A stretch of 5,312 nt of DNA from a bacterium (GTDB taxonomy: Bacteria; Actinomycetota; Humimicrobiia; Humimicrobiales; Humimicrobiaceae): NCBI GenBank assembly GCA_030611285.1, contig JAUWQC010000078.1:1-5312 (forward strand), given 5' to 3'. The translations under genes and the position numbers were made by a program. Positions 1 to 5,312 of this stretch are shown in pieces. Every line of letters starts with the position of its first letter. Positions within the stretch are counted from its first letter, which is position 1. The notes beneath the pieces are model-generated. The model was given only the letters and a program-made list of their open reading frames with translations. It was not told the DNA's origin and searched no databases.

Positions 1-171
1 GTCAATCACTCCTCCTGGCAGGGTTTCTCTTGTTGCACTGTAAATCATAAGAACCCCGAAGGAAGAGACAGCAAGCGCCAGAAAAAATAATATAAAATCA
101 AATCTTATCCTTCTCTTCTCTTTGTCAAGACTTTCAAAATCACTAAAACTTTTTTTTCTTCTTCTTATCAT
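1..171 (-). CDS. rodA: RodA, peptidoglycan glycosyltransferase of the SEDS family (N-terminal part, cut by window edge)
   Basis: Seen: an open frame starts at ATG 171-169 and runs 57 codons to the window edge without a stop. It encodes a basic cytoplasmic leader (MIRRRKKSFSDFESLDKEKRR), then a hydrophobic helix at about residues 25-44 ending in GVLMIYSAT. Known: a first membrane helix ending in a (L/M)IYSA-like motif is typical of SEDS proteins (RodA/FtsW), which polymerise lipid II into glycan strands. RodA rather than FtsW is inferred from its place 22 nt after the PBP2 gene, its cognate transpeptidase. The catalytic Asp and the other roughly nine helices lie outside the window. The ribosome binding site is weak (GAAG at 181-178, 6 nt from ATG). 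An A8 run lies at codons 6-8 (positions 157-150). Confidence 0.85.
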   Translation of the reverse strand, partial: MIRRRKKSFSDFESLDKEKRRIRFDFILFFLALAVSSFGVLMIYSATRETLPGGVID

Positions 172-193
172 TTATGACTTCTATAATTATTTT

Positions 194-2044
194 TTAATCA
201 ATTTTAAATAAATACCCGTATATTTTTTCTACAATAGGTGCCACATTGCTTCCCCCGGAACCAGCCTCCTCAAGCATTACCACAACCACATATTCAGGAT
301 TGCCTACCGGAGCATAGCTTGCAAACCAGGCGTAGTCCTGTCTTCCCTCAAACTCTGCAGTTCCAGTCTTTCCAGCCACTGAGTACTCATCCAGTGGAAA
401 ATTTCTGAATGCACCGGCCGCAGTTCCACCAGGTCTAACTACCTGAACCAGGCCATCTTCTATAATTTCAATAAAATATTCGTTTAATTTTAAATCCTTA
501 TATTCCTCTCTTGAATTATCTGGAAACAAATTGCCTTCAATATCCCTGATCTCTTTAACTATATAAGGGGTGTACTGTATTCCACGATTTGCCAGGATTG
601 AAAAAGCCTGGGCCATCTGAAGAGGAGTTACCATTAAGTCTCCCTGCCCTATTGCCATATTGACAGTATCGCCCCGATACCAGACAGAATATTCTGGCTG
701 GTCCTTAAAATAATCTTTTTTCCATTCCTCATCCCCAACCAGCCCCTTATATTCATCAGGAAGATCAATTCCGGTCAACGAGCCAAAGCCAAAAATCCTG
801 GCATACTCCTGAAGAAACTCTTCCGTATTATTCAATTTTGTATAAAGTCTATCTCCTACCTGATAGAAATAAATATCACATGAATTTTTAATGGCCCCTC
901 TGATATCAAGACTGCCGTGGCTTGCCCAGCAACTTTTTGGAAAATCTTCTCCTAATCCCAGCCATACTCCTGTGCAATTTAGCCTGCTTTCCTCACCGAT
1001 CACTTCTTCAGCAAGACCGGCATAAGCAGTAACTATTTTAATTACTGAACCTGGAGGAAAAGACATAACCGCCCTGTTATTTAAGGGATAATAATTTTCC
1101 GGATCATTTAAATAATTCCAACCAGTTTGTGATATCCCACCTACAAATAATTCCGGATTAAAGGTAGGATAGCTGGCCATGGCAAGCACCTGGCCATTTT
1201 GGGGGTTGAGTACTACCACTGCTCCCCCCGGCACATTATAACACTCGTCGGTATTTTTAATCTTTTTCTGTCTTACTTCCAGAATAGACTGATAAAGAAC
1301 TTTCTCTACAAATTGCTGTAAATCGATGTCAATAGTCAGATACAAATCATTTCCGCAAGTCGGGCTGGTTTCCTCTAATATACTCACCGGGCTTCCCAGG
1401 GGATCAACTTCATATACTATCTTACCCTTTTTTCCTTTAAGCACACTCTCATAAGTTTCTTCCAGTCCGGTAAGTCCTACCTGGTCTCCACCCTCATAAC
1501 CATCTCCATATTTTTCTGACTTCAACATGTCCTCATCAATCTCTCCCGTATACCCTAACAAATGTGATACCAGAACACCAAAATTATACTCTCTCCAGTA
1601 AACATCAACCACTTCCACTCCGGGTAAATTGCTGCTGTTTTCTTTAAGATATATAATAGCAGCAGTATCTATATCTTTTTTTAGAATAACCCTATCAATA
1701 TAAGATACATCGCTTTTTTCCAGTTTTTCTTTTATATCCTGGTAGGACATATTCAGACAGCCACTCAATGCTTCCATTACATCTTCGTTCTTTAAAACAA
1801 TATGTGGTTCTACAGCCACTGCAGTAATCGGAACACTCTTTACTATCAGTTTACCATTCCGGTCATAAATATTCCCCCTTGGAGCTGCCACTGTTTTTTC
1901 TCTGGTAACACTCTTAGATGCCAATTCCGCATACAGCTCCCCGCTCATTATCTGCAAAAAGTATAGCCTTAAAATAATCACTATCAATATCATTACCATT
2001 AGATAGAGAACTATTTTAAATCTTATCTTTATATTTGAGCCCAA
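194..2044 (-). CDS. mrdA: Penicillin-binding protein 2, elongation-specific class B transpeptidase
   Basis: This 616-residue protein crosslinks new side-wall peptidoglycan as RodA's partner, with its catalytic domain outside the membrane. Seen: short cytoplasmic N-terminus; membrane helix at about 9-31; pedestal/dimerisation region about 50-225 with PRGNIYDRNG at 55-64 and GLTGLE at 190-195; transpeptidase domain about 270-612. All penicillin-binding motifs are present: SVIK with catalytic Ser333 and Lys336, SCD at 388-390 (the SxN-type motif), GQG at 466-468, and KTGT at 559-562. Length fits PBP2 (usually 600-700). C357, C372, H376 and C389 resemble a zinc site. The start is TTG 2044-2042, chosen because GGGGGAG lies 7 nt upstream and the membrane helix follows directly; it overlaps the end of mreD by 29 nt. 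PBP2 identity rests on the motifs plus the mreBCD/rodA context; a sporulation SpoVD-type or division PBP3 role is less likely here. Confidence 0.95.
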   Translation of the reverse strand: MGSNIKIRFKIVLYLMVMILIVIILRLYFLQIMSGELYAELASKSVTREKTVAAPRGNIYDRNGKLIVKSVPITAVAVEPHIVLKNEDVMEALSGCLNMSYQDIKEKLEKSDVSYIDRVILKKDIDTAAIIYLKENSSNLPGVEVVDVYWREYNFGVLVSHLLGYTGEIDEDMLKSEKYGDGYEGGDQVGLTGLEETYESVLKGKKGKIVYEVDPLGSPVSILEETSPTCGNDLYLTIDIDLQQFVEKVLYQSILEVRQKKIKNTDECYNVPGGAVVVLNPQNGQVLAMASYPTFNPELFVGGISQTGWNYLNDPENYYPLNNRAVMSFPPGSVIKIVTAYAGLAEEVIGEESRLNCTGVWLGLGEDFPKSCWASHGSLDIRGAIKNSCDIYFYQVGDRLYTKLNNTEEFLQEYARIFGFGSLTGIDLPDEYKGLVGDEEWKKDYFKDQPEYSVWYRGDTVNMAIGQGDLMVTPLQMAQAFSILANRGIQYTPYIVKEIRDIEGNLFPDNSREEYKDLKLNEYFIEIIEDGLVQVVRPGGTAAGAFRNFPLDEYSVAGKTGTAEFEGRQDYAWFASYAPVGNPEYVVVVMLEEAGSGGSNVAPIVEKIYGYLFKID

Positions 2045-2534
2045 ACTCAGTCTCCCCCTTCATACCAGAACTTATAACAGGAAAGATAATAAACATTAAA
2101 ATAATATTGCAAATTGGCTTTGTTACCATCTCCAACCCCATCCTTAATATATTACTATCAAAATTGAATAAATAGCGGATTAAACTTACTATTAAAATAT
2201 TTATTTCTGTAATCAGGAAAACAATAAAAGAATAAGTAAGGAGCCTGTATCTAAATCCAGCTGCAATTAGCCTGCCTACCACAATGGCATTCATAGAATA
2301 AACAAATGCGCTTATCCCCACCATACTACCCACCATAAGGTCCAATACCATTCCGACTATAAATCCAAATAGCATACCCCAAAAAACACCATCAAAAAGG
2401 GTAATTGCTATTATAACTACCATAATTAAATCAAAGTCTACAGAAAATGACTTCAAGTTTTCAAAAAAAACTATTTGCATCAGTAAACAAATTATTAGTA
2501 TAAAGAAATGCAAAATTCTAAAAAAGGTTTTCAT
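2016..2534 (-). CDS. mreD: MreD, integral membrane rod-shape protein
   Basis: MreD is a small polytopic membrane protein that links MreC, MreB and the PBP2/RodA synthase. Seen: 172 residues, almost entirely hydrophobic, with about five or six membrane segments (roughly 7-25, 33-48, 50-68, 72-92, 98-120, 138-156) and a short polar tail. The segment FGFIVGMVLDLMVG (56-69), with its buried Asp65, then GISAFVYSMNAIVVGRL, matches the best conserved stretch of the family (GxxxGxxxD, then G...GRL). Length is usual (about 160-180). The ATG at 2534 follows the mreC stop by 17 nt. An in-frame TAA at 2540-2538 rules out any earlier start. No Shine-Dalgarno sequence is visible before it, so translation probably depends on ribosomes finishing mreC. 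The 3' end overlaps mrdA by 29 nt. Confidence 0.92.
   Translation of the reverse strand: MKTFFRILHFFILIICLLMQIVFFENLKSFSVDFDLIMVVIIAITLFDGVFWGMLFGFIVGMVLDLMVGSMVGISAFVYSMNAIVVGRLIAAGFRYRLLTYSFIVFLITEINILIVSLIRYLFNFDSNILRMGLEMVTKPICNIILMFIIFPVISSGMKGETEFGLKYKDKI
2052..2058 (-). promoter_or_regulatory. Strong ribosome binding site deciding the TTG start of mrdA
   Basis: The minus strand reads GGGGGAG at 2058-2052, inside the coding end of mreD, followed by 7 nt and TTG at 2044. No ATG is near enough to use it; the next in-frame ATG is about 15 codons inside, within the membrane helix. This supports TTG initiation and possible translational coupling to mreD. Confidence 0.75.
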
Positions 2535-2551
2535 GGTTTATAGGTGGTATT

Positions 2552-3361
2552 TTATTCTTTTATCACCAGAACATACTCTATTTTTTTAAAATCAACAAAA
2601 GGTTCAATTTCAATTGTCTTATATGGATCGCCCGTATTTTTCGTTACCTTGCTTACCCGTCCTATTAAAATTTCTTCAGGAAGCTTTCCATATTCCGATG
2701 TAATTACTATATCACCCTTAAATACCGGCTCTTCAATGGAAATATAATTTAATGTAATTTTTTTATCCTGGCTCCCCTGAATAATTCCCAGTTTTCTTGA
2801 AGATAAAATTCTTACTCCGATATTGCTCTGGGGATCATTAATAAGCCTCACGTTGCATGAATCATTTCCGGCTATTATAACCACTCCTATCAACCCATTC
2901 TCATCAATGACTCCCATCCCTTCCAGTACTCCATCGCTCCTGCCCACATTTAAAACAACTTCAGACTGCCACTTGCTTTCATAATAACCTATTACTTTTG
3001 CAGGTATAGTTGCATAATCTTTTCTTAGTTCTATACCAAGCAGATTCCTTAACGAATTATTTTCAACCTTTAGATTTATATTCTCGCTATATCCTCTTCT
3101 TAATTCTGAATTTTCCCTCTGAAGATTTAAGTACTTTTCCCTTAAATTTATATAATCTCTAATTGAATTGATAAAACGCGTTACAGGGCTAAAAAAAGAG
3201 TAAAACTTCTCCTGGATGGGTTTGAAAAAATCAACAGTCTTAACTTTGATGTTATTAATTAAGTCGGATTGCCTAAAACTTACAGTAATAACTACCAGAC
3301 ATAAAACAATTATTACAGCCAGAACAATAAAGTTTCTAAATCTTCTATTTAATATCACCAT
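2552..3361 (-). CDS. mreC: MreC, periplasmic/extracytoplasmic rod-shape scaffold protein
   Basis: MreC is a bitopic membrane protein that assembles outside the membrane and activates PBP2/RodA in response to MreB. Seen, numbering from ATG 3361 (269 residues): basic N-terminus with NRRFR; membrane helix about 11-28; a coiled-coil region about 70-108 rich in Leu/Glu/Asn (for example LNLQRENSELRRG), ending in NLLGI; then a beta-rich domain about 118-269 containing GVIDENGLIGVV (150-161), NDPQSNIGV (175-183) and the C-terminal DPYKTIEIEPFVDFKKIEYV (245-264), all family hallmarks. A TTG two codons upstream (3367) is also possible, giving 271 residues; ATG is preferred as the normal codon. Neither has a visible Shine-Dalgarno sequence. 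The gene follows mreB by 41 nt, which contain a hairpin, and precedes mreD by 17 nt. Confidence 0.95.
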   Translation of the reverse strand: MVILNRRFRNFIVLAVIIVLCLVVITVSFRQSDLINNIKVKTVDFFKPIQEKFYSFFSPVTRFINSIRDYINLREKYLNLQRENSELRRGYSENINLKVENNSLRNLLGIELRKDYATIPAKVIGYYESKWQSEVVLNVGRSDGVLEGMGVIDENGLIGVVIIAGNDSCNVRLINDPQSNIGVRILSSRKLGIIQGSQDKKITLNYISIEEPVFKGDIVITSEYGKLPEEILIGRVSKVTKNTGDPYKTIEIEPFVDFKKIEYVLVIKE

Positions 3362-3380
3362 CAGCAAATATTATAGATAT

Positions 3381-3407
3381 TATAGGCTGAATATAAAATC
3401 AGCTATA
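3381..3407 (-). other. Imperfect hairpin on the mreB stop codon and mreB-mreC gap
   Basis: In the transcript, UAUAGCUGA pairs with UCAGCCUAUA as nine base pairs with one bulged C, around an eight-base AU loop. The mreB stop codon UAG (3405-3403) lies in the 5' arm. No U-run follows, so it is not a standard intrinsic terminator. It could be an RNA processing or stability element, or chance in AU-rich sequence. Confidence 0.35.
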
Positions 3408-4437
3408 TTGAATACTTGAGATATTTCTTCAAAGTATTAAAATCCTCAACACACTTTCCTGCTCCTATAGCTACTGCCGCCATTGGATCCTCAGCCAGGT
3501 AAACCGGACAATGCGTTTCCCTGCTGATTCTTTCAGCCAATCCCTTGAGTAATGAGCCCCCTCCTGCTAAAAATATACCTCTTTTCATTATATCTGAAGA
3601 AAGCTCCGGTGGCGTGATATCCAGTACCTCAACAATAGAATTTACAATATCATTCAATATCTTCTCTATCGCCTTTCTTATCTGCTGACTGGTGATAATA
3701 ATTGTCCTGGGAAGTCCGGTTACCAGGTCTCTTCCGTTTATTTCCATTTTTTCCTCGTTCTCCAGAGGAAAAGCAGACCCGATTTCTATTTTTACTTTTT
3801 CAGCAGTTCTTTCACCTAAAAACAGGTTGTGTTCCTTCTTTAAATAATAGATTATAGCTTCATCCAGCTCATCTCCACCAATCCGCAGTGATGAACTAAC
3901 AACTATTCCCCCTAAAGATATAACTGCTACTTCAGAAGTTCCTCCTCCTATATCGATAATCATACTGCCACTGGGTTCATCAATAGGCAGACCTGCACCT
4001 ATTGCCGCAGCCAGAGGCTCCTCAATTATATAAGCCGCCCTGGCTCCAGCCTGTTCAGTGGTTTCAATAACTGCTTTCTTTTCAACTGGAGTAATTCCCG
4101 AGGGAACACAAATAACAATTCTGGGTCTGGCAAAAGCTACATTCTTATGAACTTTTTGGATAAAATACCTGAGCATTTTTTCTGTGGTTTCAAAATCTGC
4201 AATTACTCCATCTTTGAGTGGTCTAACCGCTACTATATTTTCAGGAGTTCTTCCCACCATCCTTTTGGCCTCTTTTCCTACTGCCAGTATCTTCTTTTTT
4301 TCTTTATCAATAGCTACAACAGAAGGCTCATCCAGAACTATCCCTTTACCCTTCACATATACCAGAGTATTAGCTGTTCCCAGGTCAATACCCATATCTC
4401 TGCCAATAACATTTAAGAAAAAATCAAACATCTGCAT
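3403..4437 (-). CDS. mreB: MreB, actin-like rod-shape filament protein
   Basis: MreB polymerises with ATP into membrane-bound antiparallel filaments that orient side-wall synthesis. Seen: 344 residues, the usual length, with all actin-fold ATP motifs: phosphate-1 loop DLGTANT (18-24), [10 protein letters not shown] (138-147, containing the catalytic Glu), phosphate-2 loop DIGGGTSE (162-169), [11 protein letters not shown] (185-195), adenosine motif [14 protein letters not shown] (287-300), and [14 protein letters not shown] (315-328). The N-terminus [12 protein letters not shown] is short and hydrophobic before the first strand, and may act as a membrane-inserting helix. Of two nearby ATGs (4437 and 4431), the first is chosen because AAGGAG lies 7 nt upstream, against 13 nt for the second. 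It begins 3 nt after the stop of the truncated maf, whose last codons carry its ribosome binding site. A paralogue such as Mbl cannot be excluded by sequence alone, but mreC/mreD linkage favours MreB. Confidence 0.97.
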   Translation of the reverse strand: MQMFDFFLNVIGRDMGIDLGTANTLVYVKGKGIVLDEPSVVAIDKEKKKILAVGKEAKRMVGRTPENIVAVRPLKDGVIADFETTEKMLRYFIQKVHKNVAFARPRIVICVPSGITPVEKKAVIETTEQAGARAAYIIEEPLAAAIGAGLPIDEPSGSMIIDIGGGTSEVAVISLGGIVVSSSLRIGGDELDEAIIYYLKKEHNLFLGERTAEKVKIEIGSAFPLENEEKMEINGRDLVTGLPRTIIITSQQIRKAIEKILNDIVNSIVEVLDITPPELSSDIMKRGIFLAGGGSLLKGLAERISRETHCPVYLAEDPMAAVAIGAGKCVEDFNTLKKYLKYSI

Positions 4438-4440
4438 CTG

Positions 4441-4701
4441 TTAACTCCTTAATTTAACCAATAACATTAAATCCAAATCTTGTTTTTCTAAGCCATACTC
4501 TCTTATATAATTATAAACATTTTTAGCTTTAACGATACTATTGCCGATAACAGTCTTGTAAGGATTTTTAAACTGCCTCTCTTCACAATTTTTCGGCTCG
4601 ATCACTTCAAAATCCAGTTTTAAAAGCTCAGGTATTTTTCTTCTCCCTGGAGAAGCAGAAGCTAAAATAATTTTTTTTCTATAATCTTCTTCTTCCAACA
4701 T
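4441..4701 (-). pseudogene. maf: Truncated maf (Maf/YhdE nucleotide pyrophosphatase family), N-terminal remnant
   Basis: Seen: 86 residues whose first 65 or so match the N-terminus of Maf proteins: IILASASPGRRK (11-22), ELLKLDFEVIEP (25-36), then a helix with KAKNV (58-62). Intact Maf proteins are about 190-200 residues and hydrolyse dTTP, UTP or modified nucleotides, using a GADT motif after this helix. Here the frame ends in DLDLMLLVKLRS and stops, so GADT and all later motifs are missing. Adding one T in the minus strand near 4466 restores GATTTAATTGTTATTGGT, reading DLIVIG, the residues that normally precede ADT. The first Arg of the usual SPRR is Gly (CCA GGG). I therefore call it a decayed gene: a one-base deletion plus loss of roughly the last 110-120 codons. 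The start at ATG 4701 overlaps the DUF4321 gene by 23 nt without its own clear ribosome binding site. A retained short protein or an assembly error are the alternatives. Confidence 0.8.
4445..4450 (-). promoter_or_regulatory. Ribosome binding site of mreB inside the end of the maf remnant
   Basis: AAGGAG at 4450-4445 on the minus strand lies 7 nt before ATG 4437. It is formed by the last sense codons of the maf remnant (Leu-Arg-Ser) just before its TAA. The site decides the mreB start and has survived the loss of the maf 3' part. Confidence 0.8.
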
Positions 4702-4933
4702 CAGCCAATAAAAAAGCTATAAGTAATCCTATTATGGCACCAAGTGTGATATTTATGTGAATACCAAAACTCATATCAATTAAATATAAGTTAAGACTGA
4801 GAGAGTCCGTGCCTACCTTAAGCCCTTTGTCTAAAATCGGAACTATATCCTTCAAGATATGCCCTAAAATAGCTCCTATAATACCTCCAAGCAATACTAT
4901 AAAGAAAACTATCTTTCCTCTTCTTCTACTCAT
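4679..4933 (-). CDS. Small two-helix membrane protein, DUF4321 type
   Basis: Function is unknown. Seen: 84 residues with a basic start (MSRRRGK), a Gly-rich membrane helix at about 8-28 (VFFIVLLGGIIGAILGHIL), a middle stretch with VPILDKGLKVG and DMSFGIHINI, a second helix at about 60-78, and a basic tail GRRRL. Basic residues at both ends suggest both termini are cytoplasmic, with a short external loop. This layout, size and position just before maf-mreB match the DUF4321 family as I remember it from Clostridia; the assignment is from pattern, not a search. The start at ATG 4933 is supported by GGTGA at 4941-4937, which pairs with the distal part of the anti-Shine-Dalgarno. It lies 39 nt after ndk and overlaps the maf remnant by 23 nt. 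Its neighbourhood suggests a link to the cell-wall elongation machinery, which is inference only. Confidence 0.75.
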   Translation of the reverse strand: MSRRRGKIVFFIVLLGGIIGAILGHILKDIVPILDKGLKVGTDSLSLNLYLIDMSFGIHINITLGAIIGLLIAFLLADVGRRRL

Positions 4934-4936
4934 ATA

Positions 4937-4941
4937 TCACC
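4937..4941 (-). promoter_or_regulatory. Ribosome binding site of the DUF4321 gene
   Basis: GGTGA at 4941-4937, 3 nt before ATG 4933, matches the 3' half of the extended AAGGAGGTGAT consensus, so the short spacing is as expected. A stronger-looking TAGGAG lies farther upstream, at about 4970-4965, too distant for this start. Confidence 0.5.
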
Positions 4942-4972
4942 ATTAAAATTGTTTTTTTACTGACTCCTAAGT

Positions 4973-5312
4973 TCAATTAAAAAATAATTCAATCTCTCTT
5001 TTAGCACTTTCGGCGGAATCTGAACCGTGAATTACATTTGCAGTAATATCTGCACCAAAATCCCCTCTGATGGTCCCTCCTTTTGCTTTTTTAGAATCAG
5101 TTGCCCCCATAAGCTCCCTGGCCCTGGCAATTGCGCCCTTCCCACTTATCACCATAACCACTACAGGACCTGAAGTTATATATTCAATTAACATGTTAAA
5201 AAAACTTTTATTTTTATGCTCCTGATAATGTTTGCGAGCAAGCTTCCGGTCAATTTTTATCATTTTTAATTTTTCAATTACAAGATCCTTTTTTTCAAAA
5301 CGGGATATAATC
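4973..5312 (-). CDS. ndk: Nucleoside diphosphate kinase (5' end outside window)
   Basis: NDK moves the terminal phosphate from ATP to other (deoxy)nucleoside diphosphates through a phosphohistidine. Seen: 112 residues to the stop at 4975-4973. The frame stays open to the window edge, upstream of the internal ATG at 5263, and reads IISRFEKKDLVIEKLK, which is normal NDK sequence, so the true start lies beyond 5312. Roughly 22-26 N-terminal residues, including the KPDG lysine, are missing. Present: HYQEHK, FFNMLIEYITSGPVV, the nucleotide-binding Arg of ARARELMGAT, TIRGDFG, and NVIHGSDS with the catalytic His encoded at 5029-5027, then ESAKREIELFF. The K-pn loop reads ATDSKKAKGGTIRGD, with Ser and Gly where many NDKs have Pro. 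The protein ends almost straight after ELFF, so it is a short bacterial form. Confidence 0.96.
   Translation of the reverse strand, partial: IISRFEKKDLVIEKLKMIKIDRKLARKHYQEHKNKSFFNMLIEYITSGPVVVMVISGKGAIARARELMGATDSKKAKGGTIRGDFGADITANVIHGSDSAESAKREIELFFN

Noticed and set aside
2544..2747. Plus-strand open frame of 67 codons
   Set aside because: Lies wholly antisense to mreC, has no family resemblance or ribosome binding site, and mreC is well supported.
3365..3382. Two TATAAT sequences on the minus strand just before mreC
   Set aside because: No matching -35 element for either copy, and the gene lies in a tightly packed operon.
3216..3419. Plus-strand open frame of 67 codons
   Set aside because: Antisense to the mreC 5' end and the mreB-mreC gap; composition is that of a shadow frame in AT-rich DNA.
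4147..4444. Two overlapping plus-strand open frames opposite mreB
   Set aside because: They lie opposite the conserved ATP-binding part of mreB and resemble no family.
4510..4515. TATAAT on the minus strand inside the maf remnant, possible mreB promoter -10
   Set aside because: No -35-like hexamer at 16-18 nt; such hexamers are frequent by chance in AT-rich sequence.
4926..4943. Tiny frame ATG GTG ATA TAT GAG TAG before the DUF4321 start
   Set aside because: Five codons with no ribosome binding site at proper spacing; its GGTGA is better explained as the site for ATG 4933.
4934..4972. Possible terminator between ndk and the DUF4321 gene
   Set aside because: Only a five-pair AATTG/CAATT stem with a very large loop and no U-run after it.
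4973..5263. ndk as a complete 96-residue gene starting at ATG 5263
   Set aside because: The upstream codons to the window edge encode normal NDK sequence in the same frame, so this Met is internal.

Overview
This window is one continuous stretch of an elongation (rod-shape) gene cluster. Every gene is on the minus strand, so transcription runs from position 5312 towards position 1. Transcript order is ndk (5' end cut off by the window) - DUF4321-type membrane protein - a truncated maf - mreB - mreC - mreD - mrdA (PBP2) - rodA (3' end cut off by the window). Gaps are at most about 41 nt, two gene pairs overlap, and no convincing terminator interrupts the series, so it reads as one operon.

The DNA is AT-rich, with many ATA (Ile) and AGA (Arg) codons and strong AGGAG-type ribosome binding sites. 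The order DUF4321-maf-mreB-mreC-mreD-mrdA is familiar from anaerobic Clostridia-type Firmicutes and related low-GC anaerobes. I infer a bacterium of that kind, but cannot name a genus and cannot exclude lineages such as Atribacterota. I saw no mobile element, CRISPR array, RNA gene or phage gene.

Region by region: 5312-4973 is the C-terminal part of nucleoside diphosphate kinase; 4933-4679 is a small two-helix membrane protein; 4701-4441 is the N-terminal part of a Maf nucleotide pyrophosphatase that stops where the catalytic GADT motif should begin; 4437-3403 is MreB; 3361-2552 is MreC; 2534-2016 is MreD; 2044-194 is PBP2, starting at TTG; 171-1 is the first 57 residues of RodA. No stretch above 300 bases lacks a gene.

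The genes work together as the Rod complex. MreB filaments under the membrane are linked through MreC and MreD to the PBP2 transpeptidase and the RodA glycosyltransferase, which make side-wall peptidoglycan. Nothing here is an obviously new system. The clearest anomaly is the decayed maf, where a probable one-base deletion plus loss of the catalytic two thirds can be reconstructed. Secondary points are a Cys/Cys/His/Cys set in PBP2 that suggests a zinc site, missing Shine-Dalgarno sequences on mreC and mreD only, a hairpin on the mreB stop codon, and a K-pn loop in NDK without its usual prolines.
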